Source of the DNA: a virus
DNA length: 42,073 bases
Direction: 5' to 3' (one strand)
IMG/VR virus record: IMGVR_UViG_3300035126_000768
Location: 1-42,073 of that record
Position numbers and translations under genes: made by a program. The notes beneath the pieces are model-generated. The model saw only the letters and a list, made by a program, of their open reading frames with translations. It did no database searches and was not told the DNA's origin. Shown piece by piece: positions 14,621-21,178 of the stretch (positions are counted from its first letter, which is position 1; every line of letters starts with the position of its first letter).

Positions 14621-14954
14621 CCGATTCCTCCTCTGGTTTCATCCTTGCCGCCCACTGGATCGCAGTGCGGGCGCCGAGCCACGCGTTTACGGTCGTGAGC
14701 TTCCACGTCCCCTTGTCGTCGTCGGCCATCGTTTGCTGCAGATCGAGCAGGTGGCGATAAAACCACTTCGCATACTTGACGATCTGCTCGTCGGTGAGCT
14801 CCGGCAGCGGCAAAGGCGAGCCCTTCACCGCCCGCGGCCCGCACATACGCTTGACCGCAAACTCGCGGTCGAGCGGGTCGTGCTGCGACGCCTCGAATTC
14901 GATGAATTCGCGGAACGTCCGGTTGGCCGGCGACTTTTCGATGTCGTTCATCAT
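14607..14954 (-). CDS. Recombination-block protein, unknown (115 aa)
   Basis: No family recognised. The protein begins MMNDIEKSPANRTFREFIEFE, has 'LTDEQIVKYAKWFYRHLLDLQQTMADDDKGTWKLTTVNAWLGARTAIQWA' with several tryptophans and tyrosines in two helices, and a short acidic tail. The ATG-ATG start overlaps the recombinase stop. It lies between a tyrosine recombinase and an SSB-like protein, so a DNA-metabolism role is likely, but no motif shows which. Confidence 0.6.
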   Translation of the reverse strand: MMNDIEKSPANRTFREFIEFEASQHDPLDREFAVKRMCGPRAVKGSPLPLPELTDEQIVKYAKWFYRHLLDLQQTMADDDKGTWKLTTVNAWLGARTAIQWAARMKPEEESDAVA

Positions 14955-15781
14955 GACGCCACCAGCACGGGGGTTTGCGGGCTGCACTTGCGGATCTGGC
15001 CCCAATCGAGATAGGCCTGGCTGGCGAGCGCCGCCGTCCTGTGACCCAGATGGCGGGTGGCAAGGCCCGGCGACTCAATCTCGATATGGGTCGCCCCAGA
15101 GCGACGCAGGAACTTGCTTGAGCCCACCATCCCGCAGCGGTCCAGATGCTCCTTGAGCAGAATCGCCGCACGACGCCGCTGGACGACCCAGGCCAAGATG
15201 CTGCCATCGGGCGATTGCTCGAGCATTTCCCGGCAGGCCCGCAGGCAGGCCGGCGACAGATGCTTGGTCATCGGGTCGCCCGTCTTCGCCATCGTCCAGC
15301 GGAGCACGTCGCCGTCGAGGTGCTGGCCTGTGAACGAGAAGATGTCGCCCCGCCGGGCACCGCTCTCGTAGCCAAGCAGCAGCCAGCACTTGAGAAACGC
15401 ACCGAGATCGGCTCCGTTCCGCAGGGTTCGCCCGCGGACCTCGTCGGTCTTGGCGATGGCCCGCCGCATTTCCTCGACGGTCCACGCCCGCGTGGGCGGC
15501 CGCTTCGCCTTGATCCGCAACACGCCTCGCGGCGGGTCGTTCACCTTGCCGGCCTCGTAGGCGGCCCGCCAGAGCGAGAGCAGCACCACCCGCTCGGCCT
15601 TGGCCGTGACGGTGGAAACCTGCTCGAGACGCCCCTTGAGGAACGCGTTGACCCGCTCCGTTGAGATCGCCCCGGCCCGCGTCGCGATCCGCGTGACGTT
15701 CTCGGAGTAGTGTCGTGAGACGCTCCGCTGCGAGAGGTAGTCGATGGCGACGGAAACGAAGGTTTCGTAGTGCTCAGACAT
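14951..15781 (-). CDS. Tyrosine recombinase-like protein, second copy (276 aa)
   Basis: A site-specific recombinase relative. R143/R144 (YESGARRGDI), K166 (TMAKTGDP), H247 (RHLGHRT) and Y257 (SQAYLDW) fit the R-K-H-Y set. The usual HxxR box is changed to K-F-L-R-R-S (223-228), so His is replaced by Lys or Phe while Arg stays. The integrase at 18498-19400 has the same change (K-W-L-R-R-S). Its place within the leftward recombination operon, away from attP, suggests a job in multimer resolution or replication rather than integration. Confidence 0.8.
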   Translation of the reverse strand: MSEHYETFVSVAIDYLSQRSVSRHYSENVTRIATRAGAISTERVNAFLKGRLEQVSTVTAKAERVVLLSLWRAAYEAGKVNDPPRGVLRIKAKRPPTRAWTVEEMRRAIAKTDEVRGRTLRNGADLGAFLKCWLLLGYESGARRGDIFSFTGQHLDGDVLRWTMAKTGDPMTKHLSPACLRACREMLEQSPDGSILAWVVQRRRAAILLKEHLDRCGMVGSSKFLRRSGATHIEIESPGLATRHLGHRTAALASQAYLDWGQIRKCSPQTPVLVAS

Positions 15782-16691
15782 TCGACGCCTCGCTTTCCGT
15801 CAGCTCGCGGAGCTTGGCGTCCACCTTGTCCGTCAGGGTCGACCACTGCTCGCTCGAGAGCGTGCCGTCGGCCACCAGGGCGTCGATCCGCTTGGAGATC
15901 GGAGCGATCTTCTTGACCGAGTCGACCGCGTCGATCGCGTCGGCCGCCTTCTTGAAAAGACCGTCGTCGCCCTTGGCCTCCGGCTCCGGCTTGCGAGACT
16001 CGCCGCCGGCCAGCCACGCCGCGAGCCGTCGTCCGGTTTCCTCCGTGATCGGCTTCGGGTCGCCGCCAAAAAGCCCCGTCCGGTCCTTGCTCGCCACCGC
16101 GAAGTGGCCGTCGTGGACGATGTCGAGGCAGAGCGTGAATTCGTATTCCGCACCGTCGCGGCTTTCGAGCTTCATGCCCAACTTGACGACCTTCTTCCTG
16201 CCCCCGTCGTCGACTTGCGCCGTCTCAGTTTTCGCCCGCCCGGTCGCGATGATGTGGGCACTCGACCGCAGCATTGCGTCGATGAAGGCCCGGTGCCGCG
16301 GCGTGATCTCCGAGTAGGCCGACCAAGTGTTTCCGCGAAACTTGGCCTTGGCGATCTCGTCCACGAGCTCGAGGCAGCCGCCGCGTCCGTTCCACTCGTG
16401 CGAAATACTGTCGATGACGATGCAGTCGGCCCCGGCCTGCTCCGCCGTCTGGATCGCCTCGATGTATCGCTCCGGCGTAAACGGCGGGGCGAGGTCGATG
16501 ACACTGAAGTCGGCGAGCGTGTCGTAGAGATCGCTAGAGCCTTGCTCCGTGTCGATAACGACGATGTTCTTGCAGCCGAGCCCCTTGGCCACGAGCAAAC
16601 TGCCGTAGGTCTTCCCGGCGCCGCTGGGTCCGGTAGTGAGCAGTCGCAGCTTAGTTGCCGACCGCTTCGCTTTGCGAATCGAAATTGTCAT
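15774..16691 (-). CDS. Sak4-like RecA-family recombinase (305 aa)
   Basis: Phage single-strand annealing or strand-exchange ATPase. Walker A GPSGAGKT at residues 21-28, Walker B CIVIDS near 90-95, and the conserved 'ITPRHRAFIDAMLRSSAHIIATGRAKTE' region identify the AAA_24/Sak4 group. The C-terminal 70 residues are helical and acidic. It is adjacent to the SSB-like protein as in many phages with this system. The start overlaps the previous stop (ATGA). A copy of AGTATTTCG in reverse (16401-16409) falls in the Walker B region codons. Confidence 0.88.
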   Translation of the reverse strand: MTISIRKAKRSATKLRLLTTGPSGAGKTYGSLLVAKGLGCKNIVVIDTEQGSSDLYDTLADFSVIDLAPPFTPERYIEAIQTAEQAGADCIVIDSISHEWNGRGGCLELVDEIAKAKFRGNTWSAYSEITPRHRAFIDAMLRSSAHIIATGRAKTETAQVDDGGRKKVVKLGMKLESRDGAEYEFTLCLDIVHDGHFAVASKDRTGLFGGDPKPITEETGRRLAAWLAGGESRKPEPEAKGDDGLFKKAADAIDAVDSVKKIAPISKRIDALVADGTLSSEQWSTLTDKVDAKLRELTESEASNV

Positions 16692-16915
16692 CGTGAAATC
16701 CTTTCCATGTGTTGCCGGGCCGCCGCCAGCGATGTCCGCAGGCTCAAGAGCGATTCCGGCTTGATCTCGTACACCCCGCGAGCGATCGGCCGGCTTTCCG
16801 CTGCCAGCTTTTCCGCCGCCCGCATTACTTCCATCAACGTCGCGGTTGTCCGCGTGTGCTTCGCGAGAAGCCTCACGGCGACCGCCGACCGCATTTCAGA
16901 GTCCCATTGGCCCAT
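16688..16915 (-). CDS. Small helical early protein (75 aa)
   Basis: Not recognised. It starts MGQWDSEMRSAVAVRLLAKH and is mostly helical, with 'TATLMEVMRAAEKLAAESRP' and 'LLSLRTSLAAARQHMERI'. It lies directly after the csrA-like gene and directly before the Sak4-like gene, with GGAG upstream. Probably an accessory of the recombination block. Confidence 0.55.
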   Translation of the reverse strand: MGQWDSEMRSAVAVRLLAKHTRTTATLMEVMRAAEKLAAESRPIARGVYEIKPESLLSLRTSLAAARQHMERISR

Positions 16916-16918
16916 GAC

Positions 16919-17146
16919 CTACTCCTTTGGTGCCACGCTCCTTCCGCCCGATCCATCGGACGGCCTTTGACGCAGCGGCTCGCCAAGGCGAATCCGCTGC
17001 AAGACTTCATCGCGGAAGACCATCACGCCGTCGGGGGCGATGATTCCCAGGCGAACGCGGTCGCCTCGCATTTCGCAGACGAGCACGCTGATGCCCAAAT
17101 CGGGGAACACCAGTGACTCACCGGGCTTTCTGGACAGAACCAGCAC
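16919..17146 (-). CDS. csrA: CsrA/RsmA-like RNA-binding regulator (75 aa)
   Basis: Post-transcriptional regulator that binds GGA motifs in mRNA leaders. From the GTG at 17146 the protein reads (M)LVLSRKPGES, the standard CsrA N-terminus, with L4, R6 and E10 in place and the RNA-contacting Arg near residue 45 (VFRDEV). The core 'GDRVRLGIIAPDGVMVFRDEVLQRI' is full length, followed by a 20-residue tail. A perfect AAGGAGG 5 bases before this GTG decides the start over the ATG at 17182. It is an early gene behind the strong leftward promoter, well placed to alter host or phage translation. Confidence 0.9.
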   Translation of the reverse strand: MLVLSRKPGESLVFPDLGISVLVCEMRGDRVRLGIIAPDGVMVFRDEVLQRIRLGEPLRQRPSDGSGGRSVAPKE

Positions 17147-17204
17147 AATCGCCTCCTTGCTAACTGCCGGCTTGCCCGCCATGGCTCGCCGGCCGTCGAT
17201 CCTG

Positions 17205-17612
17205 CTAACGCCGCTCCTCTGCGGCTCCCTCCGGCTGGCCTCCGAGCCCGCCGTCTCCTTGTGCGAACAGGGCGAAACCGCCCGCGGCCCGCTCCCGCAA
17301 TTCCGCGAGCCTCGCCAGCGTTCCGCGGGCGCCCGCCAGCGGCCCCGACGGCGTGACGAGGTCGCGGTCGACCACGTCGCGGATTTCGCCCAACTCCCAG
17401 ATGGCCTCGACGATCACGTCGAACATCGCGGCCGGGTCGCCCGCCGAGATTCGCTGGTCGAGATCAAGGTGGGCCGAATCCCAACTCGCCAGGGGTGCAC
17501 TGGCGGCACACCCCTGGCAGAGTTGGGCGCGGCGGGCGAGGCTTTCGGCTAACTGAATGACTCGAGCACAGACTGCCTCTCGAGATCGAATTCGATACGC
17601 TGCGGCCGCCAC
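17205..17612 (-). CDS. Early protein with helical core, unknown (up to 135 aa)
   Basis: Not recognised. The credible part is 'SLARRAQLCQGCAASAPLASWDSAHLDLDQRISAGDPAAMFDVIVEAIWELGEIRDVVDRDLVTP ... RGTLARLAELRERAAGG', a set of helices with a Cys-x-x-Cys. The start is uncertain: GTG 17612 overlaps the upstream gene by 64 bases, and a rarer start near 17560 is possible. The tail is low in complexity. It precedes the csrA-like gene in the early leftward block. Confidence 0.5.
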   Translation of the reverse strand: MAAAAYRIRSREAVCARVIQLAESLARRAQLCQGCAASAPLASWDSAHLDLDQRISAGDPAAMFDVIVEAIWELGEIRDVVDRDLVTPSGPLAGARGTLARLAELRERAAGGFALFAQGDGGLGGQPEGAAEERR

Positions 17613-17764
17613 AGATATTCCGTCATGCCGGCCCGGTTCCGGCGTTCCCTCTCGCTCCAAGCCGCCTGCACTTCCAAGCAGCGTTCGGCTATTTCCTCGA
17701 GCGTGGGGTCCGGTGCAGCGGAGTATTTCCCGCCCCGTCGACCGACAATCCTTGCAGCTTCCAT
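17549..17764 (-). CDS. First small protein of the leftward early operon (71 aa)
   Basis: Starts MEAARIVGRRGGKYSAAPDP with AAGGAGG 5 bases upstream, which fixes the ATG at 17764. The helix 'TLEEIAERCLEVQAAWSERERRNRAG' is of a type I associate with short proteins in phage and plasmid early regions, function unknown. It is the first gene after the strong promoter at 17876-17904. Confidence 0.65.
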   Translation of the reverse strand: MEAARIVGRRGGKYSAAPDPTLEEIAERCLEVQAAWSERERRNRAGMTEYLWRPQRIEFDLERQSVLESFS

Positions 17765-17875
17765 TTCGGCCTCCTTGCGAAATGAGGTCGGCCGTCGGCT
17801 GCTCTGCGTCGCGTGCCATCCGGCGGTCCCTCGCCATGTGGTCGCGATGCCGCCCATCGGCATCGCATGGCGGGG

Positions 17876-17904
17876 ATCATAGGCACGCCTAATAACTCAG
17901 TCAA
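17876..17904 (-). promoter_or_regulatory. Strong sigma70-like leftward early promoter
   Basis: On the minus strand a TTGACT hexamer (17904-17899) is 17 bases from TATGAT (17881-17876), near-consensus spacing and sequence. It lies between the XRE repressor-like gene (ends at 17945) and the first early leftward gene, in a short AT-rich stretch (17880-17945) that stands out from the GC-rich genes. It is the obvious target for repression in lysogeny and probably starts the long leftward transcript. Confidence 0.75.
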
Positions 17905-17944
17905 CAGCAGTTTTTAGGTGGAGATAATTTTTCTGAAAAAGCGT

Positions 17945-18178
17945 CTACCGCAGCTTGGTTACTGGGACGCCGAGAGCGTCTGCAATCTTGCAGATCGTTT
18001 CAAACTTTGGTTTTGACTTGCCGACGCACAGAGCCCACATCGAGACGGGCGTGATGCCAGCACGGCTAGCAAGGTCGGTGCGGTTCCATCCGCGAGTGGC
18101 CGCCATCTGCTCGATACGCTTGCCGAGCTCGCACACCTTGATCTGCCGCGGCCTGCCGCCTGGGTGCCTGCTGACCAT
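17945..18178 (-). CDS. XRE/Cro-CI-like repressor protein (77 aa)
   Basis: A helix-turn-helix regulator: 'LGKRIEQMAATRGWNRTDLASRAGITPVSMWALCVGKSKPKFETICKIADALGVPVTKLR' is a complete Cro/C1-type domain with only a short basic arm (GGRPRQIKV) before it. The ATG at 18178 has GGAGG 8 bases upstream, which decides the start. It lacks a dimerisation or cleavage domain. It is next to the attP-like site, integrase and early promoter, the normal place of a lysogeny repressor or Cro. An inverted repeat lies just upstream of its start (18191-18239). Confidence 0.8.
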   Translation of the reverse strand: MVSRHPGGRPRQIKVCELGKRIEQMAATRGWNRTDLASRAGITPVSMWALCVGKSKPKFETICKIADALGVPVTKLR

Positions 18179-18190
18179 TTGGATTCCTCC

Positions 18191-18239
18191 GTGAACTCTA
18201 CGCAATTTGCCTCGCCGTCGCGCGACCCGTAGGGTTCAC
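18191..18239. repeat. Inverted repeat upstream of the repressor-like gene
   Basis: GTGAACTCTACG (18191-18202) and CGTAGGGTTCAC (18228-18239) pair over 12 bases with one mismatch, around a 25-base spacer. It lies between the start of the XRE gene and the tRNA-like attP fragment. It could be an operator for the repressor, a pair of integrase or excisionase arm sites, or a leader hairpin. Confidence 0.65.
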
Positions 18240-18248
18240 TGACGGCAA

Positions 18249-18305
18249 TACACCCCGCTGGGCTCGAACCAGCAACCTTCGGTTCCGTAGACCGATGCGC
18301 TACAT
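18249..18305 (-). other. Probable attP: 3' part of a tRNA-Arg(ACG) gene
   Basis: On the minus strand the sequence has part of the D stem (GCGC), a full anticodon arm with loop CTACGGA (anticodon ACG at 18288-18286; stem TCGGT/ACCGA), a 5-base variable loop, a full T arm (GCTGG, loop TTCGAGC, CCAGC) and an acceptor 3' strand GGGGTGT. The 5' half is missing, and no ACACCCC partner is nearby. Such a 3' tRNA fragment beside an integrase gene is the hallmark of a tyrosine-integrase attachment site, which restores the host tRNA on integration. The fragment alone cannot make a functional tRNA. Confidence 0.8.
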
Positions 18306-18343
18306 GGCCCGAAAAAGAACACTACCGAACTGAATTCCCCCTC

Positions 18344-18356
18344 GGGGGGGGGGGGG
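18344..18356. repeat. G13 homopolymer with C-run hairpin
   Basis: A run of 13 G follows CCCC-CTC, so a C/G hairpin can form. It is between attP and the integrase, outside any supported gene. Its exact length may be uncertain in sequencing. Confidence 0.7.
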
Positions 18357-18497
18357 CTTTGAGGGTTTTGCGGGGGTTTTGACGGCAGGCAAACCATCTG
18401 GAAGATGGCGGTATCACCCGGCGGCAGGACGCCCGCTGTGGGGGAGTCCTCGACGGGTCTGGCGGACCAGGCGAGGGCATAACCTTGACGAACAACC

Positions 18498-19400
18498 ATG
18501 TATTGCCGATCCGGCCCGCGGACGTTGGGCGACTACGCCCGCGACTACGGCCTGCTCCACGACTGCCGACCTGAGACGCTTCGCCAGTACCGCATGGCGG
18601 CGGAGCTTTTTGAGCGGTGGGCGGGTGGGCCTGTCCCACTCCAAGAACTTGATACGCAGAGCGTCTCGGCGTGGCTCCGCGATTACGCGGCGACTGTACG
18701 CCCGTACACAGTCCGGTCAAAGAAGGCCCAGGTGCTCTCCCTCTGGCGGGCGGCGGCCGACGAGGGGCTCTGCGAGCCGCCAGGGCGGCGGATTCGCTCC
18801 GTCCGGTGTGCGAGGCCGGTCGTCCAGTGCTGGACGCTCGAGGAGGTCGAGAAGTTGCTGGCGGCCTGCCGGACGCTGCCGCGGTGGCACAAGTGCGGGC
18901 TCCGCCGGAGCGTCTGGTGGGATCTCGCCGTCCGCGTCGCCTGGGATTCCGGTGTCCGGTGGGGCGATCTGATCGCGATTCCCGTCTCGGCGATCCGGCC
19001 GGACGGGTTCGCCTCATGGACGCAGAGCAAAACGGGCCGCGTCGTCACGTTCCGGCTGTCCGAGGCCACTATGGCGGCCCTTCGGGCATCGCTTGACGTA
19101 TGTCAACGGCCGCTGGTGACGCCGTGGCCGTCGAGTCGGGAGACGTTCCTCGACCAGCTCGACCGCCTGGTGCTCAAGGCCGGGATTCGGCCCGGGACGT
19201 GGAAGTGGCTCCGCCGCTCGAGCTCGACCGACTGCGAACTGCAGCAGCAGGGGGCCGCGAGCGTCCAGTTGGGGCACGCGCCGGGCAGCCGCATCGCCTA
19301 CGATTCCTACGTTGACCCAACGATCGTGGCCCGGAATCGCGTCTTTCCGCGACCGTTGGGCGTCGATCCGCCGCCGGCGAGAGGACGCCCTACGGCCTGA
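18498..19400 (+). CDS. int: Integrase, tyrosine recombinase family (300 aa)
   Basis: Likely catalyses integration at the adjacent attP. An N-terminal SAM-like domain ('TLGDYARDYGLLHDCRPETLRQYRMAAELFERW ... SVSAWLRDYA') precedes the catalytic domain with R154 (DSGVRWGDL), K178 (TQSKTGR), H260 (QLGHAPG) and Tyr at 268 or 271 (AYDSYVD). The HxxR box is replaced by K-W-L-R-R-S (236-241), as in the second recombinase at 14951-15781. No strong ribosome binding site precedes the ATG, so the start could be internal. Its 3' end overlaps the convergent secreted-protein gene by 11 bases. Confidence 0.85.
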   Translation: MYCRSGPRTLGDYARDYGLLHDCRPETLRQYRMAAELFERWAGGPVPLQELDTQSVSAWLRDYAATVRPYTVRSKKAQVLSLWRAAADEGLCEPPGRRIRSVRCARPVVQCWTLEEVEKLLAACRTLPRWHKCGLRRSVWWDLAVRVAWDSGVRWGDLIAIPVSAIRPDGFASWTQSKTGRVVTFRLSEATMAALRASLDVCQRPLVTPWPSSRETFLDQLDRLVLKAGIRPGTWKWLRRSSSTDCELQQQGAASVQLGHAPGSRIAYDSYVDPTIVARNRVFPRPLGVDPPPARGRPTA

Positions 19401-19821
19401 GTCGCTTGTAGTCGATTTTTTGGCGGTCCACCCACATGATCGCCCGCTTTGCGCCGCGCTTGCCCTCGGCCACCTTGTACGCCACTTGGATCATTTCGGC
19501 CCCGTTTCCGAGTGCTTTTGGCGTCGGGATACGGCCGAAAGGGTTTTTTTCCGACGATTCGTGGATGATGACGGTCACGACCACGCCGTCCGGCAGCTTC
19601 GGGGTCTTGTAGCGGCCGGTCGTCGCGGCATCGTGGGCGATTTCCGCGAGCCATTCGTCGTTTTCGACCAGGGCGATTGCCGCCTGCATCCTCGCCACGG
19701 CCTTGTCGATCTTCGGCTCGACGGCCTTCGTTTTCGCTTCGACCATTCCGGCCCGCTTCGGCTCGTCGGCGGCCGAGATCGCCGGCAGAAGCAGGGCGAT
19801 TACCGCGAGAATTCGCATCAT
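19390..19821 (-). CDS. Secreted protein, possible lysogenic-conversion gene (143 aa)
   Basis: It starts MMRILAVIALLLPAISAADEP, a clear signal peptide (cut after SAA or ISA). The mature protein has two helices (KAVEPKIDKAVARMQAAIALVENDEW) and a beta-rich part ('KLPDGVVVTVIIHESSEKNPFGRI ... MIQVAYKVAEGKRGAKRAIMWVDRQKIDY'). No family recognised. It is isolated on the minus strand among plus-strand control genes, with its own GAGGAG ribosome binding site and a fair promoter (TAGACC, 17 bases, TAGGAT) upstream. This layout suits a moron expressed in the prophage. Confidence 0.7.
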   Translation of the reverse strand: MMRILAVIALLLPAISAADEPKRAGMVEAKTKAVEPKIDKAVARMQAAIALVENDEWLAEIAHDAATTGRYKTPKLPDGVVVTVIIHESSEKNPFGRIPTPKALGNGAEMIQVAYKVAEGKRGAKRAIMWVDRQKIDYKRLRP

Positions 19822-19966
19822 TTCACGCTCCTCGTTTGGGTGGGTCGAATCCTACGCGTGAAAAGTTTTTCGGTCTAGCAGTCGAAGAATTTGGCAGGGC
19901 GCGCACGGACTCGACGCTAAAGTGGAGTTCGCAGCCGGGGGCAGGGCGGCGGAGGAGGCGGAAGGA

Positions 19967-19986
19967 CCCCCCCCTGCCGGGGGGGG
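19967..19986. repeat. C8/G8 hairpin
   Basis: Eight C, a TGCC loop and eight G form a perfect hairpin. It lies about 150 bases upstream of the secreted-protein gene start. There is no T-run after it, so it is not a classical terminator. Confidence 0.75.
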
Positions 19987-20002
19987 TGTAGCATTTTGCG
20001 TC

Positions 20003-20044
20003 ACCCCCACGCGGCGGGGTGTGCCACCCCCCACGCAGCGGGGT
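20003..20044. repeat. Two tandem small hairpins
   Basis: Two near-identical units (ACCCC...CACGC(G/A)GC...GGGGT) at 20003-20020 and 20026-20044 each can fold on themselves. They sit directly left of the first AGTATTTCG dyad. Confidence 0.65.
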
Positions 20045-20047
20045 AAA

Positions 20048-20073
20048 CGAGTATTTCGGAATCGAAATACTCG
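20048..20073. promoter_or_regulatory. Operator-like dyad 1 (CGAGTATTTCG, GAAT, inverse)
   Basis: A perfect inverted repeat with 11-base arms CGAGTATTTCG and CGAAATACTCG around a GAAT spacer. The arms are the recurrent word of this genome in head-to-head pairs. Such symmetry suggests a dimeric DNA-binding protein. It is in the divergent control region. Confidence 0.8.
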
Positions 20074-20125
20074 CGGCCGTCGGCCGGCCCCGACAACCCG
20101 CAACACGGAGCCCCGACGGCCGGCC

Positions 20126-20147
20126 AGTATTTCGGAATCGAAATACT
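20126..20147. promoter_or_regulatory. Operator-like dyad 2 (AGTATTTCG, GAAT, inverse)
   Basis: A second copy of the dyad with 9-base arms and the same GAAT spacer, 78 bases to the right of dyad 1 start to start. Identity of the spacer shows that the full 22-base site, not only the arm, is conserved. Confidence 0.8.
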
Positions 20148-20340
20148 TTCATCGATGGCCGCCGATGGATGGCCGGCCATCGTCGGCCAGGCCGGGCAGG
20201 TCGTCGCCCGACCATCGTCGCCCGATGCTTGAGCCCCTCGCCGCTCGTGGCCGCGGCCGCCGCTCGTGGCCACGTCCGTCGGCCATCGTGCCCGGCCCGG
20301 CGGTCGATCCCGCGGCCATCAGCCACGACGGGCGAGCACG

Positions 20341-20358
20341 CCCCCCGCTATCGGGGGG
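20341..20358. repeat. C6G/CG6 hairpin
   Basis: A 7-base-pair stem (CCCCCCG / CGGGGGG) with a CTAT loop, in the right part of the control region, about 130 bases before promoter P1. Confidence 0.65.
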
Positions 20359-20481
20359 AATGGCCGATGGCGTTTTTCGATTTCGCCAAAGTGTCCATTT
20401 GGAAATATCGCGGGCGAAACTCGCGGCCGCCGGAATTCTGGCCAGAAATTTGCCCGAAAAACTTTTTTTAGATTCCAGCCC

Positions 20482-20509
20482 TTGCACACTTATTGCCGAG
20501 TGATAATAT
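20482..20509 (+). promoter_or_regulatory. Rightward promoter P1 with TTATTGCCGA core
   Basis: TTGCAC (20482-20487) and TAATAT (20504-20509) are 16 bases apart. The spacer carries TTATTGCCGA (20490-20499), repeated at two more promoters downstream. A T-run and GATTCCAGCCCTT lie directly upstream, also repeated at P3. It drives the gene at 20530 with a leader of about 15 bases. Confidence 0.75.
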
Positions 20510-20529
20510 TGGGCATCGGGAGACGAGAC

Positions 20530-21132
20530 ATGGACATTCAAAAGCACAAGCAAACCGCCGCGAATCTTGGCCTTGATTGGTCGATCGTGCGGGCGATCTA
20601 CTCAGAGCTCCGCGAACTCGAGACTATGGGCATCGCCCGCACGCTTGAGGCCCGCCGCATTGCCTACGCTGCGCTCGGCCATCGCCACGGGGGCACGTTC
20701 AAACTCGCCAATCGGCACGCCGTCACGATTGGCGATCAAACGAACCTCCGCCACTTCGACGACGTGGCCCGTGAACTGGCCGCGACCGACATTCCCGAAC
20801 TAGGGCAGGACGACCCCGCCGCCGCCCTCTACGAGCTCGTGACGGCCCCGGCCCCGGTGCTGCCGACGGCCGACGAGACTATGGCCGCGGCGATCGACCG
20901 GGCCGCCGCGGAGATCGCCGCCGCCGCTCCGGCCACGTCGGCCGACGAGCTCTTGCCGCTGCCGGCCGCCGCCGCTCTAGCCGACGTGACGGAGCAATGG
21001 CTCCGCCAACTCGTCAAGGCCGGCCGTGTGCCCGGCCAGCGTATCGGCCGCTCGTGGCTCGTGCCGCGATCGGCCGCCGAAAGTTTCCGCCGGCACCCCA
21101 CGATGGGCCGGCCGCGATTTGCCCCGTTCTAA
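20530..21132 (+). CDS. Excisionase-like winged-helix protein with long N-terminus (200 aa)
   Basis: The C-terminal 60 residues ('LPLPAAAALADVTEQWLRQLVKAGRVPGQRIGRSWLVPRSAAESFRRHP') match the excisionase/MerR-type winged helix, ending in a basic tail TMGRPRFAPF. The N-terminal 100 residues are helical, with no family recognised. It shares the C-terminal tail pattern (S-A-A-x-x-F-[KR]-R-x-P ... GRPR) with the 75-aa protein at 22792-23019. First gene of the rightward operon; ATG 20530 has GGGAGA upstream and follows P1. It may regulate P1-P3 or act in excision. Confidence 0.75.
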   Translation: MDIQKHKQTAANLGLDWSIVRAIYSELRELETMGIARTLEARRIAYAALGHRHGGTFKLANRHAVTIGDQTNLRHFDDVARELAATDIPELGQDDPAAALYELVTAPAPVLPTADETMAAAIDRAAAEIAAAAPATSADELLPLPAAAALADVTEQWLRQLVKAGRVPGQRIGRSWLVPRSAAESFRRHPTMGRPRFAPF

Positions 21133-21136
21133 GTCT

Positions 21137-21156
21137 TTATTGCCGATTGACGATAT
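21137..21156 (+). promoter_or_regulatory. Rightward promoter P2 with TTATTGCCGA core
   Basis: TTATTGCCGA (21137-21146) is again 14 bases before a -10-like hexamer, CGATAT (21151-21156). The -35 region is weak (CTAAGT). It begins right after the stop codon of the excisionase-like gene and reads the 64-aa gene. Confidence 0.55.
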
Positions 21157-21178
21157 ACCCACAACAGGAGCCCCGACG

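Larger units (their letters stand above)
19822..20529. promoter_or_regulatory. Divergent control region, possible origin
   Basis: A 700-base stretch without a supported gene between a leftward secreted-protein gene and the rightward early operon. It contains C-run/G-run hairpins (19967-19986, 20003-20020, 20026-20044, 20341-20358), two dyads of the AGTATTTCG word (20048-20073, 20126-20147), repeated CCATCGTCG and CCGCTCGTGGCC words (about 20155-20290), and promoter P1 at its right end. Long frames across it are GC shadows. It could combine operators and a replication origin; no DnaA-type boxes were recognised. Confidence 0.65.

Noticed and set aside
18249-18305. Complete tRNA gene
   Set aside because: The 5' acceptor strand and most of the D arm are missing, so it is read as an attachment-site fragment.
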